Below are positions 43,720 through 51,733 of a DNA stretch of 64,000 nucleotides, piece by piece. The position numbers were made by a program, and so were the translations under genes. Below the pieces are notes generated by a model that did not search any database, was not told the origin of the DNA, and worked only from the letters and a program-made list of their open reading frames with translations. Each line of letters starts with the position of its first letter. Position 1 is the first letter of the stretch. Location of the stretch: assembly GCA_937991535.1 (NCBI GenBank), contig CALKHN010000102.1:1-64000 (forward strand). Direction: 5' to 3'. This stretch comes from an uncultured Sphingobacteriales bacterium (lineage in GTDB: Bacteria; Bacteroidota; Bacteroidia; Chitinophagales; Chitinophagaceae).

Positions 43720-44145
43720 CTATTGGTTACGCCGTTTACCGGCAAACAGGAGATGATCAATCGAATACCTCCCACTGCCCATAACAAACAGCACAACATA
43801 GGTGAGTATATAATGCAACCCCATTTCCTGTTTCACGAACGGGTCGGCGATATGCACATGAAACACTGTCACAAGCATGGTTACCACCAGTGGAATAACT
43901 GCCAGCCGGGTGCCGAGTCCAAGCATGACGAAAAAGGAACAAATCACTTCGGCAAAAATAGCCAGGCATAAACTAAATGTTGCGCCCAAACCTAAAAAGT
44001 CTATAAACTGAACAGGTGTTTCAGAGAGCTTCGCTATTTTGGGAATGCCATGTGTAAACATCAGCAGTGTAATTCCAATACGCATTATCAGTAAAGAAAT
44101 ATCTATGCCTTTAGCGTTGTGATTGGTGTTGAACAATTGTATCAT
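43720..44145 (-). CDS. DoxX-family membrane protein (MhqP/CatD-like)
   Basis: A 141-residue protein with four TM helices (about 16-34, 50-70, 76-98 and 110-128). LLIMRIGITLLMFTHGIPK and FAEVICSFFVMLGLGTRLA are typical of the small DoxX proteins of Bacillus quinone operons (MhqP, CatD). These are thought to act as membrane partners of dioxygenases or quinone reduction. The ATG overlaps the stop of the LLM oxidoreductase gene (ATGA), so the two are coupled. The Fnr-like double site lies just downstream, 40 bases from its stop. Confidence 0.88.
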   Translation of the reverse strand: MIQLFNTNHNAKGIDISLLIMRIGITLLMFTHGIPKIAKLSETPVQFIDFLGLGATFSLCLAIFAEVICSFFVMLGLGTRLAVIPLVVTMLVTVFHVHIADPFVKQEMGLHYILTYVVLFVMGSGRYSIDHLLFAGKRRNQ

Positions 44146-45209
44146 AAAGAGATTTTATTTTTTTCTGATTGTTTTGATTCGCTTACCGCTTTTCTTACAA
44201 CCGGCGCCACTTTGGTGCCGAACAGTTCAATAGACTTCATCGTTTTTGCATGCGGCACATTACCAACGCTTGCCTGCGCCAGAAAGCGGGTATTGCCAAA
44301 CAATTCATGTTCGTATAATATCTTATCAATTACTTCCTGCACACTGCCTACCATAAGGGCGCTTTTGGGCGATCGCGAATAGTCGAATTGCTGGCGGCTC
44401 AACGGTGACCAGCCCCTGTCGCGGCCCACACGGTTCATCATTGCGGCATAATAGGGATAAAATTCATCCGCCGCTTTTTGAGAATCTTCTCCTATATACA
44501 CGTGATTGTTGATGCCCATTTGCAGATTATTCAAATCCTTTCCTGTTTTTTTTGCCGTTTCGCGATACAGATTTACAAAGGGTACAAATTGCTCCGGTCT
44601 GCCGCCAATAATGGCTAACATAAGCGGTAGCCCCAGTGTAGCCGCTCTTACCGCAGATGCAGGCGTGCCGCCGGCTGCAAGCCAAATAGGGATAGATGGC
44701 TGGTATGGTCGGGGATAGATGCCAAGATCATCAAAGGAAGGCCGGTGTTTTCCCTGCCAGGAAAGCTTTTCAGTTCCATTGAGTTTTAGTAAAAGCTCCA
44801 ATTTTTCCGTGAAGAGTTCATCATAGTCATTCAAATCATAACCGAACAAAGGAAAGGATTCTATGAATGAACCTCTGCCCGCCATTATTTCCGCACGGCC
44901 ACCCGATAAAAGATCCACCGTGGCAAAATCCTGGAACACCCGAACCGGATCGTCTGAACTCAATACCGTTACGGCACTGGCAAGTTTTATGTTTTTGGTA
45001 ACCGCCGCTGCCGCACCCAGTATTACCGCGGGAGATGACACGGCATAATCCGGGCGATGATGTTCGCCTACTCCAAATACATCCAACCCCAACTGATCAC
45101 CCAGTTGTATCTCTTCTATAAGATCCTTAATGCGCTGGTGTGCATTGATCCCCGGTCCCGGCAATGTTTCCGGGTGCATGTCGGCAAAAGTAATGAGTCC
45201 TAATTCCAT
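44142..45209 (-). CDS. LLM-class flavin-dependent oxidoreductase
   Basis: A 355-residue luciferase-like flavoprotein of a different subgroup from the one at 40625. It begins MELGLITFADMHPE, and shows DVFGVGEHHRPDYAVSSPAV (about 41-60; EHH is the flavin-site motif), LSSDDPVRVFQDFATVDLLS and RAEIMAGRGSFIESFPLFG (about 105-123). The usual length is kept. It is first in a two-gene operon with the DoxX gene. Upstream is the heptad repeat, and I see no Fnr-like site or exact -7 element there. Confidence 0.92.
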   Translation of the reverse strand: MELGLITFADMHPETLPGPGINAHQRIKDLIEEIQLGDQLGLDVFGVGEHHRPDYAVSSPAVILGAAAAVTKNIKLASAVTVLSSDDPVRVFQDFATVDLLSGGRAEIMAGRGSFIESFPLFGYDLNDYDELFTEKLELLLKLNGTEKLSWQGKHRPSFDDLGIYPRPYQPSIPIWLAAGGTPASAVRAATLGLPLMLAIIGGRPEQFVPFVNLYRETAKKTGKDLNNLQMGINNHVYIGEDSQKAADEFYPYYAAMMNRVGRDRGWSPLSRQQFDYSRSPKSALMVGSVQEVIDKILYEHELFGNTRFLAQASVGNVPHAKTMKSIELFGTKVAPVVRKAVSESKQSEKNKISL

Positions 45210-45243
45210 CGTAACCTGATTAATTTTTTAGTTATACTTGTTG

Positions 45244-45371
45244 TAATGAATAGTGAATGGTGAATAGTGAATAGTGAATAGTAAGTGGTGAATCGAGTTT
45301 CCCCTTCTCACGTCCGTTTTCTCACCTCTCACTTCTCACTTCTCACCCTCACCACTTACCACTTCCCTCTC
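45244..45371. repeat. two-armed heptad repeat (copy B)
   Basis: The left arm (45244-45294) runs as GTGAATG, GTGAATA, GTGAATA, GTGAATA, GTAAGTG, GTGAATC. The right arm (45306-45371) runs as TCTCACC, TCTCACT, TCTCACT, TCTCACC and then CTTACCA, CTTCCCT. The right arm read in reverse complement is again a GTGAGAA-type heptad series, so the arms are imperfect inverted repeats. It fills the gap between two minus-strand genes up to the SDR stop codon. Confidence 0.8.
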
Positions 45372-46121
45372 CTACTGCGCCAGGTATCCGCCATCTACAT
45401 TATAGTAAGCACCTGTAACAAAGGAAGCCTTATCAGAACTCAGCCACAATACCAGTTCCGCTACTTCTTCAGCCTTTCCCAATCTTCCTATAGGATGCAA
45501 ACCTACCAGCGCTTTCATTGTTGCTTCATCTAATGAGTCGAGCAGGGGAGTACTGATATAACCAGGACCAACTGCATTAATACGAACTTTCTGATCGGCG
45601 TATTCGAGGGCAGCAGATTCTGTTAAGCCAATTACACCATGTTTGGCTGCTACATAGGCGGCAGAACCTTTTGTGCCCACCTTTCCGAGTATTGATGCCA
45701 TGTTTACGATGCTGCCGCCACCTGCTGCAAGTATTGCAGGAATCTGATAGCGCAACCCATAAAACACGCCGGAAAGGTTAATGGCGATTGTTTTGTCCCA
45801 ACCATCCACCGGGTAATCACCCACCGGACTTATAGGTCCTCCAATGCCTGCATTGTTTACCGCGATGTGCAGAGCGCCGTATTTTGCTACCGTTTGTTCA
45901 ACCAGTTTTTGGTTATCTCCCGCGCTGGAAGTATCAGCTTTAACAAAAAAGGACTCACCGTTGTTCTTTTTAATTTCGTCTACCACCGCAGTGCCATGCT
46001 CTTCATTGATATCCGACACCACAACTTTTGCACCTTCTTCTGCATAGAGCAACGAAACAGCTTTACCGATACCAGAACCGCCACCGGTTACAATGGCTAC
46101 TTTGTTTTGTAATGATTTCAT
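45372..46121 (-). CDS. short-chain dehydrogenase/reductase
   Basis: A 249-residue classical SDR. The cofactor motif is TGGGSGIG (residues 13-20), NAG is at about 90-92, and the catalytic Ser, Tyr and Lys are in MASILGKVGTKGSAAYVAAK (Tyr about 156, Lys about 160). Asp near the end of the second strand (VVSDINEE) suggests NAD preference. The substrate is unknown. It is the last gene of the long redox operon that begins at 51040, with a 35-base gap from the FMN reductase gene and the heptad repeat as the 3-prime boundary. Confidence 0.93.
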   Translation of the reverse strand: MKSLQNKVAIVTGGGSGIGKAVSLLYAEEGAKVVVSDINEEHGTAVVDEIKKNNGESFFVKADTSSAGDNQKLVEQTVAKYGALHIAVNNAGIGGPISPVGDYPVDGWDKTIAINLSGVFYGLRYQIPAILAAGGGSIVNMASILGKVGTKGSAAYVAAKHGVIGLTESAALEYADQKVRINAVGPGYISTPLLDSLDEATMKALVGLHPIGRLGKAEEVAELVLWLSSDKASFVTGAYYNVDGGYLAQ

Positions 46122-46156
46122 AATACATGTTTTTAAAGTGAAAAAATAATCTTATG

Positions 46157-46738
46157 CTATTCTTTATCTTCTTTTATCGCCTTCAGTCCTTTTGCCCAGC
46201 GTACCAACTGTTTTAACATGTTCTCCGCGGCCTTGTATGAAACCTCGTTGGCTTCAAATTCATTCTGGTCATTGATATTTCGCTGGAAAAACGGAAAGTT
46301 CACCGATTCGGTTATGGGTACCATTTTAAATGTAGACAAGTCGGCTTTTAATGCATTGGATGCCCTGGTACCGGCAGAAACACCACCGTAACTTACAATA
46401 GCGGCGGGCTTATAGCCCCATTCCTGCGAAAGATATTCCAAAGCATTCCTTAAAGGAGCAGGATAATTGTAGTCATATTCCGCCGTTACAAAAATGAATG
46501 CATCCGCCTCATCTATTTTAGCGCTCCACCATTTGGTGTGGTTATGCTGGTATTTTTTTAGTATGGGGTGGTTGGGTTCATTCATCAAGGGCAGGTTGAT
46601 CTCACCCAGATCCAGCACTTCCACATTAAAATTGCCATTTTGCCTGGCTATATTTTCGATCCATTTTGCCACCACAGGTCCTTTTCTGCCGGGGCGAACG
46701 GTTGATGAAATGATTTTCAGATTATACATATTGCTCAT
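46157..46738 (-). CDS. NADPH-dependent FMN reductase
   Basis: A 193-residue flavodoxin-like reductase. I use the ATG at 46736-46738 (MSNMYNLKIISSTVRPGRKG); the longer frame overlaps the upstream gene. The phosphate loop STVRPGRKG is near 12-20, and the isoalloxazine-binding region VTAEYDYNYPAPLRNALEYL is near 83-102, with SYGGVSAGTRAS near 117-128. Members such as ChrR and AzoR-like YieF reduce quinones, azo dyes and chromate by two electrons. That activity suits the neighbouring detoxification genes. It follows the DODA gene by 26 bases. Confidence 0.93.
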   Translation of the reverse strand: MSNMYNLKIISSTVRPGRKGPVVAKWIENIARQNGNFNVEVLDLGEINLPLMNEPNHPILKKYQHNHTKWWSAKIDEADAFIFVTAEYDYNYPAPLRNALEYLSQEWGYKPAAIVSYGGVSAGTRASNALKADLSTFKMVPITESVNFPFFQRNINDQNEFEANEVSYKAAENMLKQLVRWAKGLKAIKEDKE

Positions 46739-46764
46739 TTTGCTGTTTATTCGTTTGCTGTTCA

Positions 46765-47646
46765 TTATCCTATTTTAACCGACGTCATCGTTAATGACCC
46801 CGCCACTGCCCTATCATTGAAAAAACTAACCTCATCCCTTCCACTTTTCAATCCTAAAGTATACAACAGGGGCAAATAGTGTTCGGGGGTAGGAATAGCC
46901 AGTTGACTGTCTCTTCCAAAACCTTCGTATTGGATCAGCGGTTTGTGATCACCATTGCTGATGTGTTGCTTGAAGGTATCATTCATTTTCAATGCCCAGT
47001 CGTACCCATAGCCCGGCTCGTCCATTTTATTCCACGCCACCATTCTAAGGTTATGTACCATATTACCGCTGCCAATGATCAATACACCTTTCTTTCTTAA
47101 TGCGTACAATTCTTTTGCCAGATCGTAATGGTACTGCGGCCCTTTTGTATAATCAATGCTCAACTGCAACACCGGGATATTCGCTTCCGGGTACATATGC
47201 CGCACAACGGTCCATGCGCCATGATCCAGTCCCCAGTCGTGATCCAATTCCACTTTTGCTGAATGTATAATAGAAGCCGTTTCCCTGGCCAACGCCGGGT
47301 TACCTGGAGCTGGATACTGCACTTCAGAAAGCGCCTGCGGAAAACCACCGAAATCGTGAATGGTTTCAGGAAAATCTACTGCGGTAATGCGGGTGCCTTT
47401 GCTGAGCCAGTGTGCAGATATCACTACAACCGCTGCCGGTGCTGGAATTGCTTTCGCCATTTGCGTCCAGCGCCTGCTAAATTCATTGTCTTCAATTCCG
47501 TTCATAGGCGAACCATGACCGATGAACAGAACAGGCATAACCTGTTCCTGTTCTTTCAGATCATTGGTAAACTTGTTGAATGCGGATAAACCTGTCATTG
47601 CTGCGCCTCCTGTAATTATCGTATGAATAAATTTTTTACGCTTCAT
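46765..47646 (-). CDS. DODA-type extradiol dioxygenase (YgiD-like) with N-terminal signal
   Basis: A 293-residue class III ring-opening dioxygenase. Metal ligands are seen as His in FIGHGSPMNG (about 42-51), His in SAHWLSKGTR (about 78), and His in DHGAWTVVRHMYPEA (about 145); MVHNLRMVAWN is also diagnostic. E. coli YgiD acts on 4,5-DOPA. Unusually, residues 1-22 form a basic start plus a hydrophobic stretch (KKFIHTIITGGAAMTGLSAF) resembling a Tat or Sec signal without a clear RR pair, so this copy may be exported. It is flanked by YceI (10-base gap) and the FMN reductase in one operon. Confidence 0.9.
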   Translation of the reverse strand: MKRKKFIHTIITGGAAMTGLSAFNKFTNDLKEQEQVMPVLFIGHGSPMNGIEDNEFSRRWTQMAKAIPAPAAVVVISAHWLSKGTRITAVDFPETIHDFGGFPQALSEVQYPAPGNPALARETASIIHSAKVELDHDWGLDHGAWTVVRHMYPEANIPVLQLSIDYTKGPQYHYDLAKELYALRKKGVLIIGSGNMVHNLRMVAWNKMDEPGYGYDWALKMNDTFKQHISNGDHKPLIQYEGFGRDSQLAIPTPEHYLPLLYTLGLKSGRDEVSFFNDRAVAGSLTMTSVKIG

Positions 47647-47656
47647 TTGCGCGTAA

Positions 47657-48229
47657 TTATTGTTTTATAAATTCTCCATCGGCCTTGATCTGAACCTCAT
47701 CACTGATCATTGGTGCAGGAAATTTGGTGCCAATATTAAAATCCGAACGTTTTAAAACACCCGTTAACTGAAACCCGGAAGTAATGGCTTTTGACTGCGG
47801 GTTTTCAATTGTTCCCCTGTACCACAGATCCATTGTAACCGGTTTGGTAATTCCGTAAAGTGTAAGATCGCCGGTGATTTTATATTTGTTCCGGGCCGAT
47901 TTTTTTACAGAGGTGCTTTTAAAGGTCATTTTAGGATACTTCTCCACATCAAAAAAGTCGGCGCTTCTCAGGTGATCGTCCCGCATTTGCACTTCTGTAT
48001 TAATAGAAGCCACATCTACCGAAAGTTCAAAAACGGCATCACTGAAATTGGGTTGGTTAGCAACGGCTGTAACGTCAAATGTTTTGAATAATCCGGCCAC
48101 ATCAGAGATCCCGAGATGGCTAACAGTAAAGGTTAACCTGGAATGCATGGGGTCAACCTTCCAGGTAGTTTGCGCAAATAAGGCAGTGCTTAAAAAAGAG
48201 ACTGCCAGGATAGAAAATAATTTTTTCAT
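47657..48229 (-). CDS. YceI-family periplasmic lipocalin-like protein
   Basis: A 190-residue secreted protein with a signal peptide (MKKLFSILAVSFLSTALFAQ) and a YceI beta-barrel. Diagnostic segments are WKVDPMHSRLTFTVSHLGIS (about 23-42), RDDHLRSADFFDVEKYP (about 82-98) and GDLTLYGITKPVTMDLWY (about 119-136). YceI proteins bind long isoprenoid chains, including polyprenyl-phosphate-like and quinone-like lipids. That could place it as a carrier of lipid quinones in this redox operon (inference). It lies between the FrnE and DODA genes. Confidence 0.94.
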   Translation of the reverse strand: MKKLFSILAVSFLSTALFAQTTWKVDPMHSRLTFTVSHLGISDVAGLFKTFDVTAVANQPNFSDAVFELSVDVASINTEVQMRDDHLRSADFFDVEKYPKMTFKSTSVKKSARNKYKITGDLTLYGITKPVTMDLWYRGTIENPQSKAITSGFQLTGVLKRSDFNIGTKFPAPMISDEVQIKADGEFIKQ

Positions 48230-48310
48230 ACTCTTGATTTTTCTGTTGTTTGTTTTATTAAATGTTTATTGTTTGATTGTACTTTTTGATTCCGAAAACA
48301 AAATTTTCCC

Positions 48311-48976
48311 CTATACTTTTGGCAATGCTTTGTTCTCTTCTTCAAATGCCTGCCAGCTTTGCTGTAAAGCCTGCAAAAAGGTATCGGGCGACTGAGCGCC
48401 CGAAACAGCATATTTATCATTGAACACAAAGAATGGAACACCTCTTACGCCAATAGCATGCGCCTGGCTTTCATCTTCCATAACTTCTTTTGCAAAAGCA
48501 TCTGAAGCAAGCATATCCTCCGCTTCTTTCTGGTCAAGTCCGATAGCAAGGGCCGTTTGTACAAGAGTTTCCCTGTCGTCAATATTTTTACCTTCCGTAA
48601 AATGCGCTTTGAACAACTGTTCTTCTGCCTCATTGCCCAAACCATGTGTTTTGGCCAACTGGATCAACCGGTGTGCATTAAAGGAATTGGCAACCACCGC
48701 TTTTTCAAAATCAAAATCCAGTCCTGCTTCTTTGGCAACCCTGGCTACATGGTTGTGCATTTCCGTTGCCTCCTCCTTTGAAATGCCTTTGATTTCAGCA
48801 ATATGGTCAACCGCGTTAACACCGGTTTTCGTTTCAAGGTTTGGATCCAACTGAAAGCTGCGCCAAACCACTTCCACCTTATCCTTACCGGCAAATCGCT
48901 CCAAAGCCTTTTCAAATTTCCGTTTACCGATATAGCAAAACGGACATCTTATATCCGACCAAATACTCACTTTCAT
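48311..48976 (-). CDS. DsbA-family oxidoreductase (FrnE-like)
   Basis: A 221-residue DsbA-fold protein. I place the start at ATG 48974-48976 (MKVSIWSDIRCPFCYIGKR), the family N-terminus. The active site is CPFC (residues 11-14), the helical insert covers about 60-155, and the cis-Pro loop is GVRGVPFFVFNDKYAVSGAQ (about 172-191), strongly diagnostic of FrnE. FrnE proteins act as cytosolic thiol-disulfide isomerases in oxidative stress and some support polyketide pathways. It has 53 bases to the SDR upstream and 81 to YceI downstream, in the long operon. Confidence 0.93.
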   Translation of the reverse strand: MKVSIWSDIRCPFCYIGKRKFEKALERFAGKDKVEVVWRSFQLDPNLETKTGVNAVDHIAEIKGISKEEATEMHNHVARVAKEAGLDFDFEKAVVANSFNAHRLIQLAKTHGLGNEAEEQLFKAHFTEGKNIDDRETLVQTALAIGLDQKEAEDMLASDAFAKEVMEDESQAHAIGVRGVPFFVFNDKYAVSGAQSPDTFLQALQQSWQAFEEENKALPKV

Positions 48977-49029
48977 ATTTCTATTTTTAATTGTTTTTAT
49001 ATCGTTATTTCTTTCTGATGCCAACCTGG

Positions 49030-49644
49030 TTATCTCTTTTCCGGAGTATAACCTTTTACAAAAACAGGCTCACCGTTATTCGTTCCTTCTATCGCTTCCA
49101 GATAAGCGGTCGCGGTTTTTTCAGCATCGGGCCATGGTGAGGGATCCATCCCTATTTTTGCCGCCGTTTCAGCAACCCACGCAGGATGAACAACAACGAT
49201 CCGGCGACCTTCGGTTAACTCAAGCGCTACCGCTCTTGCAAAGCCTTCCAGTCCTGCGTTCACCATCGAAATCAGGGAGGTTTGTGGCATAGGCGAATAA
49301 GCAAGGATGCCACCGGTAATAACAAAAACTCCGCCCGCACGTAAATTGCTGAGACCCTTTCGAACCAAATTTACCTGACCCAAAAGCTTACTGTTAACGC
49401 TTAAGTCAATATCGGCATCAGTAACCTTATCCAGAGAAGTAAATGCCGCATCGCCTGCCGCCGAAACGATAGCGTCTACCGCTCCAAGTTTAGCAAAAAA
49501 TGCGTCCATGCCTGAATCGTCTGTTATATCCAATGCCGGATTGCCGGACCGGGAAGCTTCAACTACTTCCACTCCTTTGTCTTTTAAGAGCTGTGTCACG
49601 GCTTTTCCAATTGTTCCGTTAGCGCCTACTACTAATGCTTTCAT
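49030..49644 (-). CDS. short-chain dehydrogenase-like protein
   Basis: A 204-residue compact SDR. The cofactor motif is VVGANGTIGKAV (residues 4-15), followed by EASRSGNPALDITD where Arg and Ser point to NADPH. The active region differs from classical SDRs: NAG is replaced and the Tyr of YxxxK is missing in favour of SMVNAGLEGFARAVALEL. This is typical of a small atypical group in Bacteroidota and Proteobacteria of unknown substrate. It lies 64 bases from the NmrA-like gene and 53 from FrnE. Confidence 0.9.
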   Translation of the reverse strand: MKALVVGANGTIGKAVTQLLKDKGVEVVEASRSGNPALDITDDSGMDAFFAKLGAVDAIVSAAGDAAFTSLDKVTDADIDLSVNSKLLGQVNLVRKGLSNLRAGGVFVITGGILAYSPMPQTSLISMVNAGLEGFARAVALELTEGRRIVVVHPAWVAETAAKIGMDPSPWPDAEKTATAYLEAIEGTNNGEPVFVKGYTPEKR

Positions 49645-49708
49645 GTTTTTGTTTTATTATTTTATTATTTTATAAATTAATCCAAAAAGGAGGTTTGTTT
49701 CTGAATGA

Positions 49709-50362
49709 TCAATAGGCAACGGTAAAGCGTTGACGGGTATGTTTTGGGTTTTCAGCTTCGTCAACAATGGCTACTGCAAGATCATCAACCGATATGGTGC
49801 TTTTGTTATTGGCATCAAATACGGGATTATCCAAACCTGTTCTGTATATACCTGTTCTTTTCCTGGGCAAGCCCTGGTGCATTTCCAGTGCAGGACTTAA
49901 AAAAGTCCAGTCTAACTGGTCATCTTTTTGCAGTAAGCTGAGGTAATCCCGGGCCGCTGAAGCGCCGGGCTTCCAGTCTGCAGGAAACTCAGGTGTATCT
50001 ACCACCTGCACGCCGGGCGCAATGAACAGGCTCCCCGCTCCGCCCACAACAATTAGCCGCTTCACGCCCGATTGCTTTGTTGCCTCCTGGATGGACTGCG
50101 CGCCTTTTAAAAAATCAGTATACAGGTTGGGATTGGTCCAGCCGGCATTGTATGCGCTTATAACAATGTCGCTTCCTTTGAGCTGTTCTGTTAAGGCAGC
50201 CGTATCCATTACATCGCCGCGAACCACCGAGAGATGATCATTTTGTATGCTTATTTTTTCAGGATGCCGTGCAATGGCGCTTACCTTGTGACCCCTGTTC
50301 AGCGCCTCTTCTAAAACCACGGAACCTATAAATCCTGTTGCGCCTATTAATGTTATTTTCAT
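49709..50362 (-). CDS. NAD(P)H-binding epimerase/NmrA-like protein
   Basis: A 217-residue atypical SDR. The cofactor motif is LIGATGFIGSVVLEEALNRG (4-23, GxxGxxG). The second strand ends HKVSAIARHPEKI, again NADP-like, and the central GSDIVISAYNAGW and VKRLIVVGGAGSLFI follow the YwnB/BVR-B pattern. Such proteins reduce flavins, biliverdin-like or quinone substrates, or serve as redox sensors. The substrate is unknown. Only 15 bases separate it from the F420-reductase-like gene, so both share the Fnr-like promoter at 51062-51152. Confidence 0.92.
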   Translation of the reverse strand: MKITLIGATGFIGSVVLEEALNRGHKVSAIARHPEKISIQNDHLSVVRGDVMDTAALTEQLKGSDIVISAYNAGWTNPNLYTDFLKGAQSIQEATKQSGVKRLIVVGGAGSLFIAPGVQVVDTPEFPADWKPGASAARDYLSLLQKDDQLDWTFLSPALEMHQGLPRKRTGIYRTGLDNPVFDANNKSTISVDDLAVAIVDEAENPKHTRQRFTVAY

Positions 50363-50377
50363 TTGTGTGTATTGATT

Positions 50378-51040
50378 TTACTGATGTAATATTTTCCAGC
50401 CCGCGAGCCAGTTGTAATTGTATTTTATGCCCAGGCGGATAAGCAACAACTGCATATTTTCCAGTATCCTGCTCACCGGCAGATCTCCTGCTACAATTGG
50501 ATTGAAACCTGCGGTCTGCACCAATTCCTTCACCGTTTCCAGCGCGTCACTGTCGTTACCGGCAATAAATGCATCTACCTGTTTTCCATCAATTACGGGC
50601 TGTGCAAAATCGGCCGCGAAAGTGGTGTTGAATGCTTTGATCACTTTGGAATGAGGCAGCAGCTTCTGCAATTCCTCTGCCGCACTTGTGCCGGGTGGAG
50701 TCACCAGTCCATCGAATGAATCGTTCAAAGGATTGGCAATGCTCACAACGATCTTTTGATTTGCTACCTCTCTTATTTTATCAGCTATTTCTTTTTCTGC
50801 TGCAAAAGGTGTGGCAACGATAATTACATCGGCTTCCCAGCTTGCCGTGTAACTGCAATTAATAGATTCTACGTCTGCCCCCGGATAAGCGGATGCTATT
50901 TCCTCTTCAAGATTTTTGAGCTTGCTTTTATCACTGGTAAACAGCAGTAACCTGTAATTGCCCCTGGAAAGGCTTTTTGCTATGGCAGACCCCATATTAC
51001 CCGTTGCGCCAATAATAGCTATTGTTTGTTTTGTTCGCAT
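50378..51040 (-). CDS. NADPH-dependent F420-reductase-like protein
   Basis: A 220-residue Rossmann protein of the F420H2:NADP oxidoreductase-like (Fno) family. I place the start at ATG 51038-51040 (MRTKQTIAIIGATGNMGSAI). The cofactor motif is GATGNMGSA (residues 11-19). The middle holds VVSIANPLNDSFDGLVTPPG then SAAEELQKLLPHSKVIKAFNTT, which is diagnostic. Bacteroidota generally lack F420, so a flavin or other NADP-linked partner is more likely. It is the first gene of the long operon running to 45372 and follows the tandem Fnr-like sites. Confidence 0.9.
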   Translation of the reverse strand: MRTKQTIAIIGATGNMGSAIAKSLSRGNYRLLLFTSDKSKLKNLEEEIASAYPGADVESINCSYTASWEADVIIVATPFAAEKEIADKIREVANQKIVVSIANPLNDSFDGLVTPPGTSAAEELQKLLPHSKVIKAFNTTFAADFAQPVIDGKQVDAFIAGNDSDALETVKELVQTAGFNPIVAGDLPVSRILENMQLLLIRLGIKYNYNWLAGWKILHQ

Positions 51041-51061
51041 ATCATAATAAATTTGATAATG

Positions 51062-51152
51062 CAAAACTACGGCAGCGATGAGCCGTCGTCCATTGCGTTC
51101 GGATAAGAAAGCGCATTGACAAGCGTCAACACCAGGTCTTGATAAAAATCAA
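51062..51152 (-). promoter_or_regulatory. tandem Fnr-like sites and promoter of the long redox operon
   Basis: On the minus strand TAGTTTTG (51062-51069) is an exact -7 element. The palindrome TTGAC-AAGC-GTCAA (51116-51129, extended on the proximal side to GCATTGAC) is centred 57 bases upstream of its middle. A second site, TTGAT-AAAA-ATCAA (51139-51152), is centred exactly 23 bases further out, directly after the crp/fnr stop codon. The same spacing occurs at 43591-43680. Confidence 0.75.
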
Positions 51153-51154
51153 TA

Positions 51155-51733
51155 TCATTTGTCTTTTATCTTTCTGCGAACCCGGCTGAGGGTTTCGGGA
51201 GTAAGCCCCATGTAGGAAGCGATCATACGCTGGGGAACGCGCTGTATAAGATTGGGATATAGCCTGGTTAAATTAATATATCGCTCTTCAAGCGACAGGC
51301 TCAACATTGCAGTGAGCCTTTTTTGCATCGCGAGGTAGGCGCCTGTTATCTGCAAGCGGTTATAAGCTTCGTATTCCGGCACCTGTTTCAGAATTTCATC
51401 CTGAGCGGCTTTGCTGATCAGTACGAGTTCAGAATCTTCCAGCGCATCAACATTATATGTAGCCGGCTCACCTGTTAAAAAGCTGTACAGATCAGAAATC
51501 GTCCAGCCCTCAAAAGCAAACTGGATAATATGCTCGGTTCCCCTGTCATCTACCGAATAGGCTCTCAAAGCTCCTTTTTCCACAAAAGCGGCATGCTTTG
51601 CCACATCGCCCTCCTGCAGGAGATATTGATTCTTCCTAATCTTTTTGGGGATGAGATAGTGTTTTATGATATCCTGCTGCGCTGGCGTTAGCGTTATTTT
51701 TTCGGCCACTTTTTTAAAAAATAATTCATACAT
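51155..51733 (-). CDS. Crp/Fnr-family transcriptional regulator
   Basis: A 192-residue regulator with a cyclic-nucleotide-like sensing barrel (about 20-115) and a C-terminal winged helix (about 140-192). The N-terminus lacks the FNR iron-sulfur Cys cluster, and the phosphate-binding cassette of cAMP sensors is not kept, so the ligand is unknown. The recognition helix reads TPETLSRVRRK with Glu180, Ser183 and Arg184, the E-x-x-S-R triad that reads TTGA in FNR-type proteins. Matching TTGAY-N4-RTCAA palindromes sit immediately downstream and at two other redox promoters. It is the obvious local regulator of those genes. Confidence 0.92.
   Translation of the reverse strand: MYELFFKKVAEKITLTPAQQDIIKHYLIPKKIRKNQYLLQEGDVAKHAAFVEKGALRAYSVDDRGTEHIIQFAFEGWTISDLYSFLTGEPATYNVDALEDSELVLISKAAQDEILKQVPEYEAYNRLQITGAYLAMQKRLTAMLSLSLEERYINLTRLYPNLIQRVPQRMIASYMGLTPETLSRVRRKIKDK

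Noticed and set aside
45244..45371. CRISPR-like array
   Set aside because: Units are seven bases, with no spacers and no cas genes; it is a heptad repeat.
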